Part shown: piece by piece, positions 27,118-35,645 of the stretch
Layout of the letters: each line of letters begins with the position of its first letter
Numbering within the stretch: the stretch's first letter is position 1
Notes under the pieces: generated by a model
The model's input: only the letters and a program-made list of their open reading frames with translations
Database searches by the model: none
What the model was told of the DNA's origin: nothing
Program-made: the position numbers and the translations under genes
Origin: Massilia sp. Root335
GTDB taxonomy: Bacteria; Pseudomonadota; Gammaproteobacteria; Burkholderiales; Burkholderiaceae_D
Assembly (NCBI RefSeq): GCF_001425685.1
Contig: NZ_LMCY01000002.1
Coordinates: forward strand, 39,569-103,568
Length of the DNA stretch: 64,000 bases
Direction of reading: 5' to 3'

Positions 27118-28344
27118 ATGTCCGGCACGCATATTCCAGCTATCCATTGGCAGCGAAAGAGTCAGCTCGACAGTACAACCGGCTGTTCCCTCCTGATTTC
27201 CCTGATGCGTGGCCTGGCAGCGCTGCAAGTCGCGGCAGCGCACCTGCGCGCCGAAATGTTCCCTGGACTGCGCGACATCGCCAGTCCATCCGTCTATTAC
27301 CAACTGCTGGCCTTCGGCACCGGCTTTGCGCACCAGGCGGTCGTCGTCTTCTTCCTGATCAGCGGCTGGCTGGTCGGCGGCAGCCTGCTCAACAAACTGG
27401 AGCGCGCGAATACGTCGACCGGCGCCGCCGACGGCGCCTCGCCGTGGCGGGCCTATGCGATCGATCGCCTGACCCGCTTGTGGACGGTCCTGATTCCGGC
27501 CCTGTGCCTCATGCTGCTCGTCGGCGTCATGACGGACGTCGTCGACCCGGCCCGCGCCGATTTTTCCACCGCCAATGCATACTCGGCCGCGGCATTTGCC
27601 GGCAACCTGGTCGGCCTGCAGACGGTGGATGTCGACAATTTCGGGGGCAATTACGCCCTGTGGAGCCTGGCCAACGAGACCTGGTACTACATCCAGTTTC
27701 CCCTGCTGCTGATCATGTTCACGAGCCGCAGCCGGATGCGCCAGGGCTGCGCCGCGGCCGTGCTCCTGGTGCTGGGCACGTCGCTGCCCTTGTCCATCAC
27801 CCTGTATTTCGCGCTGTGGCTGCTGGGTGCCGCGTTTTCGCGCATCCGCATCGACTGCGGCACCGGCGCGCGCGCGGGTCTCGCCGCCATCGTCGTGGCC
27901 AGTTCGATTTATTTCCGCCTGCGCGGCAGCAACGACGATCTCAACCCTGAATCGTTCCTGCAAGATCTCGTGTACAGCCTGCCGTTGCTGACCTTCCTGT
28001 CCACGCTGCATGCGCCGTTCGCCACGACGTCGTCCCCGATGCGGGCCGTCGCACGGCTCGCGCACACCTTGTCCGAGTTTTCGTTCACGCTGTACGTGAC
28101 GCACATCCCCGTCATCAAATTGCTGCGGTATGCCGGCCAGAAAACGTTCGGGCGCGATCGCCTCGTCCCTGACGCGCCGCTGGCGTACGCCGTCTATGCG
28201 GGCATGCTCCTGACCCTGCTGGCCACGGCATGGCTGTCGTATCGCCTGTTCGAATCCCATACGTTCCGCGTGCGCCGCGCCGTCAGGAATGTCCTGCGGC
28301 CGCGTCCACAGCGCACGTCGATGGCGTCCTCGTCGATGAAGTGA
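27118..28344 (+). CDS. acyltransferase 3 family membrane protein
   Basis: 408 aa. AGGAGG stands 5 nt before the ATG at 27118, the best ribosome binding site of the operon. About ten membrane segments; the N-terminal pattern LMRGLAALQVAAAHLRAEMF holds the family His, followed by VVVFFLISGWLVGGSLL and WSLANETWYYIQFPLLLI. OafA-like enzymes move acetyl or other acyl groups from cytoplasmic acyl-CoA to sugar residues at the membrane, giving O-acetylated polymer. Last gene of the plus-strand operon; the C-terminal 20 residues are basic. The acyl group and the acceptor sugar are unknown. Confidence 0.88.
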   Translation: MSGTHIPAIHWQRKSQLDSTTGCSLLISLMRGLAALQVAAAHLRAEMFPGLRDIASPSVYYQLLAFGTGFAHQAVVVFFLISGWLVGGSLLNKLERANTSTGAADGASPWRAYAIDRLTRLWTVLIPALCLMLLVGVMTDVVDPARADFSTANAYSAAAFAGNLVGLQTVDVDNFGGNYALWSLANETWYYIQFPLLLIMFTSRSRMRQGCAAAVLLVLGTSLPLSITLYFALWLLGAAFSRIRIDCGTGARAGLAAIVVASSIYFRLRGSNDDLNPESFLQDLVYSLPLLTFLSTLHAPFATTSSPMRAVARLAHTLSEFSFTLYVTHIPVIKLLRYAGQKTFGRDRLVPDAPLAYAVYAGMLLTLLATAWLSYRLFESHTFRVRRAVRNVLRPRPQRTSMASSSMK

Positions 28345-28723
28345 CACGCCGTATCGGGCCCCGCCGCGATCGCGCCGGGGGGCCGGCATCTGGCCGCTGT
28401 ATCTGTCCTTGATCGACATGCCGACCGTGGCGCGCGATCTGCCGCACCGTCCGTGACGTGGAATGCCGGCACACGGTCGCCTCAACGGACGGGCTCCGGG
28501 CTATGACGTGCTAACGGGATAAGCCTTCACCAGACTCGATGTCGGTGCATCTGCGCCGGTATGTCGATGCCGGTATGTCGATGCCGGTATGTCGATGCCG
28601 GCGTGCGCAACGCCAAGAGGTTCAGCGGACGTGTTCTCCGCCGCGTCGTCCGGCCCCGGCGCCCGGCGCCCGGCGCCGGGCAAACGTATCGCGAAGACGC
28701 CGAGGCAGAAGCGGCACTTCCAT
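28345..28723. other. intergenic region between convergent synthesis and export operons
   Basis: 379 nt with no convincing gene. It contains a three-copy 14-bp tandem repeat (28556-28597) and a very GC-rich palindromic stretch at 28651-28681 including GCCCGGCGCCGGGC at 28668-28681, which may work as a two-way transcription end without a T run. Several short open frames here are by-products of the repeat. Confidence 0.6.
28556..28597. repeat. 14-bp tandem repeat, three exact copies
   Basis: The unit CCGGTATGTCGATG is repeated exactly three times without spacer, followed by a diverged fourth beginning CCGG. It is not inside a gene and not a multiple of three, as expected for non-coding DNA. Confidence 0.9.
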
Positions 28724-31012
28724 TCACCCTGCGGCGAAGCCGATCTGCCCCGTCGCCGTGAATTTGGTATAGGCGCCGTAAGCACCCAGGCGCGGCGCCA
28801 TGTCGTTGAACAGCACGCCCTGGGGTGATATCCCCGCGTGGTTCAGGCGCTTGATCGATTCGTTGATCTCGGACTCGTTCGTACGGCCCGAGCGGGCCAC
28901 GATGAAGACGGCGCCGGCGTGACCGCCGATGATCAGGGCGTCGGCCACGTCGAGCAGCGGCGGCGGGTCGAGCAGAACGAGGTCGTAGTGGGTCGCGACC
29001 TGTTGCAGCAGGCCGCCGAAATTCAGGTGCAGCAGGAATTCGGAGCGATTCGGCGGCAGTTCGCCCGTCGGGATGAAGTCGAGGTTTTCGACGACGTCGT
29101 GGTGGATCACCTCGTCGATCGACGACTGGCCCAGGATGGCGCGAGAGAGGCCGCGCTCGCGGCTCATGCCGAAATAACGGTGGAGCTGGCCGTTGCGCAG
29201 GTCGGAGTCGATCAACAGCACGCGCTTGCCGCTGGCCGCCATCACGGCGGCGAAGTTCGCGGACACGAACGACTTGCCGAGGCCCCGCGTGGGCCCGGCG
29301 AACATCACGATATTGCTCTGGAAGTGAGGCATGGAAAACTGCAGCGCGGCGCGGAAGCTGCGCAGGCTTTCGATGGCGGCATCTTCGGGAATGATCTGGG
29401 CCAGCAGCGGCAGCGCGCCGCCGTCGCTCCTCGCCTTGCGCATCAGCTTGTCCTGATTATTGCTGTGTGGGATCGTCGCATAGACGACGCGCGCGCGCAG
29501 CAGGCGCTCGATGGCTTGCGGATCGTCGATCCCGCCCATCATGGCCTTGCGCGTAAATGCGATCAGGGTGCCGAGGAACAGCCCCGTGACGACGGCCAGC
29601 GCCACGATCAGCGGACGGTTCGGCTTGATCGGCTTTTCGGGTGCGATCGGCGCATCGACCATGCGCACGTTGCTGACCCGCCCCACGGAGATCAGGCGCA
29701 GCTGCTGAGCCGTGTTCGACAGGGCCGTGTAGAGATCGGTGTTGACCTTGATGTCGCGCGTCAGGCGCGCTTCATCCTGTTCGAGCACGGGCAAGTCCTT
29801 GATGCGGGCATTGACCTGGTCGATCTCCGTGTCGACTTCCTTGAGCTGGCGGTTGATCGCGGCGACGATCGGGTGGTCTTCCGTGAAGCGTGCCATCAGC
29901 TCCGTCTTCTTCTGGATGAGGTCCATGCGCCGCCCCCGGGCCGCGGCGGCCTGGGCAAGGCTCATGCGCGCTTCCTCCTGCAGGTCGACCGTGCTGTGGG
30001 CATTGCGGAACTGGTTGTAGCGGTCTTCCGCCTGCTCCAGCTGACGCTTGAGGATGGGCAGTTGCTGATTGAGGAAGGCCAGCGACTTTTCCGCTTCCTC
30101 GGTCTTGCGCGCGAGGTTCTGCCGCATATACTCGCGCCCGATCTCGCTCAGCACGGCATACGTGCGGCGCGCATTCTCGCCCTGCAGCTTGACCTCGATG
30201 ATGCCCGACTGCTTGCCCTGCTCGGTGATCACGAGCGCGTTCTGGATCGCCTCGATCATCGCGAAGCGCGACATGCGGCGCAGGCGAAACCGGCCGCCGG
30301 GATCCGCCGACAGGCGGTCGACCTTCAGCTCGATCAGGCCCTCCGGCGTCGGCACGCGGTAGCGCAGTCCGACTTCGCCTTCGAACACGATGCGCTGGCC
30401 GCCGCCGGAAAACCGGTAGCGGTCCTGGCCGAGCGCCGTCAGCGTGAACTCGCGCCCCAGCCAGGCTTCCGGCACTTCGAACAGCGACACCTCGGCCCGT
30501 TCGCTGCCCCAGACATAGCCGCCGTAGCCGAACAGGCCCGGCTTCGACAATGCGTTGCCGTTCTGGTTGGCGAACCAGAACCCGGCGATGGGGAAGTACT
30601 TGGGCCGCACGTCGATGTACAGCTGCAGGTTGTCAACCGCGCGCGACACGACCATGCGCGACCGCAGCAGCTCCATCTCGGCGATCGCCGCCTTCTTGGT
30701 TTCGAACAGCGAGGACGCTTCGGAGAGGATGTTCTTCGACGCGTTCGGGCTCTCTTCCTCGACGTGGATCATGAGGTTGGCCTCGAACACGGGCTTGGCG
30801 ACGAGCGCGTACAACACGGCCATCAGGGTGATGAACGCGGTGATGCCGCCGATCAGCCAGCGGCTGTCGTACAGCGTGTTCAGGTAACCCTTGAGATCGA
30901 ACGCAGGGTCCTCGCGCGGCGCGTCGACGGCACGCGGATCGAACGGCACGCTGATGATCGGCGGACGGGGAACGAGGGGCGACAGGGCATGCGACTCACC
31001 AGTGGTACTCAT
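28724..31012 (-). CDS. wzc: Wzc-like polysaccharide co-polymerase and BY-kinase
   Basis: 762 aa; start at 31012 with GGAG about 7 nt upstream. An N-terminal Wzz domain is bounded by membrane segments near residues 53-73 (WLIGGITAFITLMAVLYALV) and 465-485 (RPLIVALAVVTGLFLGTLIAF), with a long coiled-coil periplasmic part between (NQQLPILKRQLEQAEDRYN). The cytoplasmic ATPase has Walker A GPTRGLGKSF near 575, Walker A' LLIDSDLRNG and a LVLLDPPPLLDVADA Walker B region. The usual C-terminal tyrosine cluster is short: only two Tyr in GAYGAYTKF. It controls chain length and opens the export channel with Wza. It is last in the minus-strand export operon. Confidence 0.92.
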   Translation of the reverse strand: MSTTGESHALSPLVPRPPIISVPFDPRAVDAPREDPAFDLKGYLNTLYDSRWLIGGITAFITLMAVLYALVAKPVFEANLMIHVEEESPNASKNILSEASSLFETKKAAIAEMELLRSRMVVSRAVDNLQLYIDVRPKYFPIAGFWFANQNGNALSKPGLFGYGGYVWGSERAEVSLFEVPEAWLGREFTLTALGQDRYRFSGGGQRIVFEGEVGLRYRVPTPEGLIELKVDRLSADPGGRFRLRRMSRFAMIEAIQNALVITEQGKQSGIIEVKLQGENARRTYAVLSEIGREYMRQNLARKTEEAEKSLAFLNQQLPILKRQLEQAEDRYNQFRNAHSTVDLQEEARMSLAQAAAARGRRMDLIQKKTELMARFTEDHPIVAAINRQLKEVDTEIDQVNARIKDLPVLEQDEARLTRDIKVNTDLYTALSNTAQQLRLISVGRVSNVRMVDAPIAPEKPIKPNRPLIVALAVVTGLFLGTLIAFTRKAMMGGIDDPQAIERLLRARVVYATIPHSNNQDKLMRKARSDGGALPLLAQIIPEDAAIESLRSFRAALQFSMPHFQSNIVMFAGPTRGLGKSFVSANFAAVMAASGKRVLLIDSDLRNGQLHRYFGMSRERGLSRAILGQSSIDEVIHHDVVENLDFIPTGELPPNRSEFLLHLNFGGLLQQVATHYDLVLLDPPPLLDVADALIIGGHAGAVFIVARSGRTNESEINESIKRLNHAGISPQGVLFNDMAPRLGAYGAYTKFTATGQIGFAAG

Positions 31013-31053
31013 GGGATTGCTCCGTAGATCGGCATATGCGGGCGCATGCGGAA

Positions 31054-32205
31054 TCAGGGCCGGTTGGCCGCATTCACCGCCGAGCTCAGCGCGCCCGGGA
31101 ACAGGAGGCTCAGGTTGCGGTTCCAGTTGGCCAGCGGCGTCGCGGCGACGTACACGATGTCCTTCGGCTGCAGTTCGAAGGCTTCGGCCATCGCCAGCGA
31201 TCCGGCCACGCGTGCGTCGAGCTGGAACACGCGCGTGCGCTGCGGCGTCTTGCGCACCACGTAGACCTGGCGCGCATCGCCGCTCAGGGGACTGATGCCG
31301 CCGCTCTCGCCCAGCGCTTCGTTGAGGGTCAGCCGGCCGTCGTGCATGGTCAGCGCCTTGGGCGTCACGACTTCGCCCGAGACGAACACCTTGCTTTCGT
31401 CGCGCGAGTGCACCCGCACCACATCGCCCGGCGCGAGCATGACCAGGCCCGGATTGATGTTCTTCTGGACCAGGTCGCGCAGGTTGATGGCGTAATGCGT
31501 CTTGCCGCGCTCCAGCTCGATGCGGCTCTGGTCGGCCGTGGGCAGCAGGCCGCCCGCGCGGTTGATGGCTTCGACGAGCGTCATCGGGATGTCGTTGATG
31601 GCCTGCAGGCCGGGCGACTTGACCTCGCCGTCGATGTACACGCGCTTGCTGCGGTAGGCCTGCACGCGCAGCGTCACGTTCGGATTGGCGAGGTATTTGG
31701 CGAGGCGCGTCGTCAGCAGCGCGCGCGCCTGTTCCTCGGTGAGGCCCTGGACGGTCAACAGGCCGGCCAGCGGAAACTGGATGCGGCCCTGGTGATCGAC
31801 GACGAAGCCCTGCGGCGCCGCATTCGCGTTCGCGGCCGCGGCGGCGGTCGCGGCCGGATCGGCGTTGGCCGCCGTGACGAGACCGCCGGTCAGCTCGGGG
31901 TGGTCCCACACGACGATGGCCAGGATGTCGCCGCTGCCGATCGCATAGGGCGGCGGGTTCGGCACCAGCAGGCGTTCGAGGTCTTCGTTGGCCCGGACCT
32001 GGTGCTGCTGGTGTTCCGCCGAGATCAGCCGTTCGGTGATCATCTCGGTGGGCGGCGCCGGCTCGTCCGCGCCGGCATGGTCCTGCGAGCGGAACTGGAT
32101 GCCCGACGCGCAGCCGGCGAGCAGGCCGGCGTACAGCCATGGCAGGGCCACGGCGGAAAGCAAGCCCGCGGCCCGTCTTAGAAATTGCGTAATGGAAGCA
32201 TGCAT
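31054..32205 (-). CDS. wza: Wza-like polysaccharide export lipoprotein
   Basis: 383 aa from the ATG at 32205. Signal peptide with lipobox LLAGC, lipidated Cys near 32. A Poly_export domain follows, with AIGSGDILAIVVWDHPEL and FPLAGLLTVQGLTEEQARALLTTRL, then SLBB-type segments (VYIDGEVKSPGLQAINDIPMTL and VFVSGEVVTPKALTMHDG). It forms the outer-membrane octamer through which the polymer leaves the cell and contacts Wzc, whose gene begins 41 nt downstream. An insertion rich in Ala/Asn near residues 115-130 (AANADPAATAAAAANANA) is unusual. The gene follows the TonB-like gene by 122 nt. Confidence 0.92.
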   Translation of the reverse strand: MHASITQFLRRAAGLLSAVALPWLYAGLLAGCASGIQFRSQDHAGADEPAPPTEMITERLISAEHQQHQVRANEDLERLLVPNPPPYAIGSGDILAIVVWDHPELTGGLVTAANADPAATAAAAANANAAPQGFVVDHQGRIQFPLAGLLTVQGLTEEQARALLTTRLAKYLANPNVTLRVQAYRSKRVYIDGEVKSPGLQAINDIPMTLVEAINRAGGLLPTADQSRIELERGKTHYAINLRDLVQKNINPGLVMLAPGDVVRVHSRDESKVFVSGEVVTPKALTMHDGRLTLNEALGESGGISPLSGDARQVYVVRKTPQRTRVFQLDARVAGSLAMAEAFELQPKDIVYVAATPLANWNRNLSLLFPGALSSAVNAANRP

Positions 32206-32327
32206 GGTTGCCTGTCGAAATGAGCTGCCAACCTCTGGCAATCAGAGTCAGGGTAAGCCGCTCAACCGACAGGACTTTGGCGCACGTCAAGCACCACGCA
32301 TAGGTCAACCGCGGGCGCGTGTGGCCG

Positions 32328-34178
32328 TCAGCGCATCTCTTCCAGCAGCCGCAGGATGCCGGCGAAGCGCCACACGCGCCGCAGTTCGATCACGTCGTAG
32401 TTCGCGGCGACGTTCGGTGGAAACGCCGAATAGCGCGCGTTCAGCCGCACGACGCGGCGCACGAATTCGTCGATGTCCGCGCGGCCGCTCGAGCGCAGGA
32501 TGATCACGTCCTCGACGCTGCCGTCGCTGCGGATCGCCACGCTGACGATGGGGTCGGTGCGCACCACGTCGGCCGACAGCTGGGCTTCGCTCAGGACCGC
32601 GTTGCGCTCGATCTTCTGGCGCACGCTGTCGATGTACATGCGCAGCGGAATGTCGTGGCGCGCGGCCTCCGCGAGCGCGCGCCGCGCCGTGCGCGCCGCA
32701 TCCTCGGCCGGCCGCACGGCCTGCGGCACGGGTTTCAATATATCGATGCCGCGCATCATTTCGCGTGCACGCGAGGCCAGGTCGCTGCCCAGTGCGGCGC
32801 GCGGGAGCGTGCCGTTGCCCCGCCCCGCGCCGTCGCTGCCGTCCGCGCCCGCGCGTGCCGGAGCGGGCACGGGCGACGCGGCAGCGCCCCCGGCATCGGA
32901 CAGATCATGCGCAGGGTCACGGCGCGCCTGCTCCTGCGCGAGCCGGGCGTTTTCTTCGGCTTGGCGGCGTGCGGCCTGATCCGCTTGCTGCGCACGCTCC
33001 TGGCGCAACCGCTCGTCCGCAAGCTGGCTGGCGCGCTCCTGTTCCGCCAGTTGCTGGCGGGCCGCTTCCTGCGCGCGCTGCTGATCGGCCAACTGCTGCG
33101 CACGCGCCTGCTCGGCCTGCTGCGTGCGCATCTGCTCCGCCAACTGCTGCGCCCGTTCCTGCTCGGCCTGCCGGATACGCCGCTGCTCGGCCAGCTGCTG
33201 CGCACGCGCCTGTTCCTCCTGTCGCATCCGTTGCTGTTCAGCGAGCTGCTGCGCGCGCTCCTGCTCGGCCTGCTCGACGCGGCGTTGCTCGGCCAGCTGT
33301 TGCGCACGTTCCTGTTCCGCCTGCTCGGCGCGTTGCTGCTCGGCCAGGCGCCGTTCTTCCTCCTGCCGTGCGCGGGCCTGCGCTGCCTCGGCCGCGTGCT
33401 GATCGGCCAGCGCCGCTTCATATTGAGCGGACTGGTCCGCAAGTCGCTGCCGCTGCAGCTCGGCCTCGGCGCGCAGCTTGTCCTCGGCTTCGGTGCGCAG
33501 ACGGGCTTCGTCCGCTTCGCGCCGGCGCTCCCGTTCGCGCTCGCGTTCATCGGCCAGGCGGGCGCGCTCGGCCCGCGCGGTGTCCTCGTCCTGTGCATCG
33601 GCCAGCGCGGGCTTGTCGGCCTCGGCCGTCGGCTCGGTGCGAGCCAGCGGGTCCGGCATCGGATCGGGTTCCACGGCCGGCAGCGGCACGTCGAATGTGT
33701 TGTCCTGATGCGTTTCCAGCGCGATCACGCGCGCGTGCAGGCCGTCGGCCAGGCGCGTCGCCGGCGGTTTGCGGCGGCGCTGTGCGACCCGCCGCGGCGG
33801 GGGCGCGGGTGTGGGCGCCGGCGCCGCTGGCGATGGCGCCGGCGCGACCGGATCGACCAGCCTGAATCCGCGCCGGAGCGCGTCCGGCCGCGGCTGCGGC
33901 AACGGCAACGGCGTCGGCCCCCCTTGCGGTGCCGGCACGGCCGCAACCGGTGCCGGCGGCATTACGGGCGGCGGCGCGGACGGCACGGCGGCGACGACAG
34001 GTGCAGGCGTCAACCGGATCGCGATCGGCCCGCCCGGCCCTGGCCGCAATCCGGGAATGCCGAACTGCAAGGACAATACGAGGCCGTGCAGCAGCAGGGA
34101 GACCAGCACGCCCATCGCCAGCCGGCGCGCGGATGCGTCCAGGGTCGAGGCGGATCGTACCGCGGTGGCGTTGGGCAT
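32328..34178 (-). CDS. TonB/TolA-like protein with long Gln/Ala/Arg coiled coil
   Basis: About 616 aa from the ATG at 34178. One N-terminal membrane anchor (residues about 20-40) contains S27-LLL-H31, the SxxxH motif through which TonB is energised by ExbB-ExbD. A Pro/Ala-rich segment follows (about 45-125), then a roughly 250-residue coiled coil made of repeated AQQLAEQQR/AEQERAQ units, as in TolA domain II, then a C-terminal TonB_C-like domain of about 95 residues with SVAIRSDGSVEDVIILRSSG. It is the first gene of the unit leading to Wza and Wzc, with no ExbB/ExbD nearby. It could span the periplasm and pull on an outer-membrane partner of the export system; this is inference. Confidence 0.8.
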   Translation of the reverse strand: MPNATAVRSASTLDASARRLAMGVLVSLLLHGLVLSLQFGIPGLRPGPGGPIAIRLTPAPVVAAVPSAPPPVMPPAPVAAVPAPQGGPTPLPLPQPRPDALRRGFRLVDPVAPAPSPAAPAPTPAPPPRRVAQRRRKPPATRLADGLHARVIALETHQDNTFDVPLPAVEPDPMPDPLARTEPTAEADKPALADAQDEDTARAERARLADERERERERRREADEARLRTEAEDKLRAEAELQRQRLADQSAQYEAALADQHAAEAAQARARQEEERRLAEQQRAEQAEQERAQQLAEQRRVEQAEQERAQQLAEQQRMRQEEQARAQQLAEQRRIRQAEQERAQQLAEQMRTQQAEQARAQQLADQQRAQEAARQQLAEQERASQLADERLRQERAQQADQAARRQAEENARLAQEQARRDPAHDLSDAGGAAASPVPAPARAGADGSDGAGRGNGTLPRAALGSDLASRAREMMRGIDILKPVPQAVRPAEDAARTARRALAEAARHDIPLRMYIDSVRQKIERNAVLSEAQLSADVVRTDPIVSVAIRSDGSVEDVIILRSSGRADIDEFVRRVVRLNARYSAFPPNVAANYDVIELRRVWRFAGILRLLEEMR

Positions 34179-34343
34179 GCGGGTCGTGTGGGTCGGGAAT
34201 AAAGGCGGAATGTTGCCTGATTGATAGCACAGCTTACACGCGACAGTAAAGGGGGCGCGCACAAATGGGGGCGCGCACGGTTCGGAACGCTGTTTGTAAT
34301 CCCGGCTACAATGATTTCGACGGGTCAGCAGCCAGGGGTTCGC

Positions 34344-35645
34344 ATGTCACCAGGATTTATTTTCGCTACGGGTATCGAAAACAGCATTCCGACAATCGAT
34401 AACGGTCGGGTACGAATGGACGAGATGGAGAAGTGCGGCCATTACACGCATTGGCGCACGGACTTCGATCTGGTGCAGGAGCTCGGACTGAAAGTCCTGC
34501 GCTACGGACCGCCGCTGCACAAGACCTGGCTCGGTCCCAAGCGCTATGATTGGGAATTCGCTGACCTGTCGCTCAACGACCTCCGCCAGCGTAACATCGC
34601 CTCGATCATCGACCTGTGCCACTTCGGCGTGCCCGACTGGATCGGAAACTTCCAGAATCCGGATTTTCCCGAACTGTTCGCCGATTATGCAGGCACGTTC
34701 GCGCGGCGCTATCCGTGGCTGCAGTTGTACACGCCGATCAACGAGATGTCGATCTGCGCCCTTTTTTCCGCCTTGTACGGCTGGTGGAACGAGCAGATGA
34801 CGACGGACCGCGCCTACGTCACCGCGACAAAGAACCTCGTCAAGGCGAATATCCTGGCCATGCATGCGATCCTCCAGGTGCGGCCGGATGCCTTGTTCAT
34901 CCAGAGCGAATCGACCGAATACTTTCATGCCGAAAGCCCGTCCGCCATCGGCCCCGCCGAGTTGTACAACGCGCGCCGCTTCCTGTCCCTGGACTTGAAT
35001 TACGGCCGTCGCGTGGATTCCGAAATGTATGAATACATGATGGACAACGGGATGACGCGCGAGGAGTATCACTTTTTCCTGAATAATAATCTGAAGCACC
35101 ACTGCATCATGGGCAACGATTATTACCAGACCAACGAGCATTACGTGTCGGCGGATGGATTGACGCGCGCGGCGGGTGAGATCTTCGGCTATGCCGTCAT
35201 CACGCACCAGTACTACAACCGATACCGGCTCCCCGTGATGCACACCGAAACGAATCTGTGCGAAGGACCGCGTGGCGACGAGGCCGTGCACTGGCTGCGC
35301 AAGGAATGGGCCAACGTCCTGCGCGTGCGCAACAATGGCGTGCCGCTCGTCGGCTTCACGTGGTATTCGCTGACGGACCAGGTCGACTGGGATACGGCCT
35401 TGCGCGAGAACAACGGCAACGTCAACGCACTGGGCTTGTTCGACCTCGATCGCAAGATCCGGCCCGTCGGCATCGCCTACAAGGAACTCGTGCGTGCCTG
35501 GATGGAAGTGCTGCCGACGCAGAGCGTCTGCCTGCAAGTGCCGATCGTGATGCCGCACGAATTCCAGCGCCACGTACCGCCACCCAGCGGCTGGCCGTTC
35601 GACGAGAACGCGACCATGGCGCCGCGCACCGAAGAGCGCGAATAA
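34344..35645 (+). CDS. glycoside hydrolase family 1-like protein
   Basis: 433 aa from the ATG at 34344 (CAGGGG about 5 nt upstream; an earlier ATG at 34311 has no such site). TIM-barrel features of GH1: DFDLVQELGLKVLRYGPP, the acid/base Glu E134 in LYTPINEMSIC, and the nucleophile Glu E302 in MHTETNLCEG, with VGFTWYSLTDQVDW near the end. No signal peptide, so it acts in the cytoplasm. It lacks the usual WGAATSSYQ start of beta-glucosidases, as do GH1-like modules of polysaccharide loci. It is divergent from the export operon and may trim or recycle an oligosaccharide, or build a precursor; substrate unknown. Confidence 0.78.
   Translation: MSPGFIFATGIENSIPTIDNGRVRMDEMEKCGHYTHWRTDFDLVQELGLKVLRYGPPLHKTWLGPKRYDWEFADLSLNDLRQRNIASIIDLCHFGVPDWIGNFQNPDFPELFADYAGTFARRYPWLQLYTPINEMSICALFSALYGWWNEQMTTDRAYVTATKNLVKANILAMHAILQVRPDALFIQSESTEYFHAESPSAIGPAELYNARRFLSLDLNYGRRVDSEMYEYMMDNGMTREEYHFFLNNNLKHHCIMGNDYYQTNEHYVSADGLTRAAGEIFGYAVITHQYYNRYRLPVMHTETNLCEGPRGDEAVHWLRKEWANVLRVRNNGVPLVGFTWYSLTDQVDWDTALRENNGNVNALGLFDLDRKIRPVGIAYKELVRAWMEVLPTQSVCLQVPIVMPHEFQRHVPPPSGWPFDENATMAPRTEERE

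Noticed and set aside
28556..28597. CRISPR array
   Set aside because: Repeats are 14 bp and directly adjacent with no spacers, and no cas genes are present.
28527..28830. Several short frames over the 14-bp repeat
   Set aside because: They arise from the repeat (MSMPV-type runs) and have no ribosome binding site or known family.
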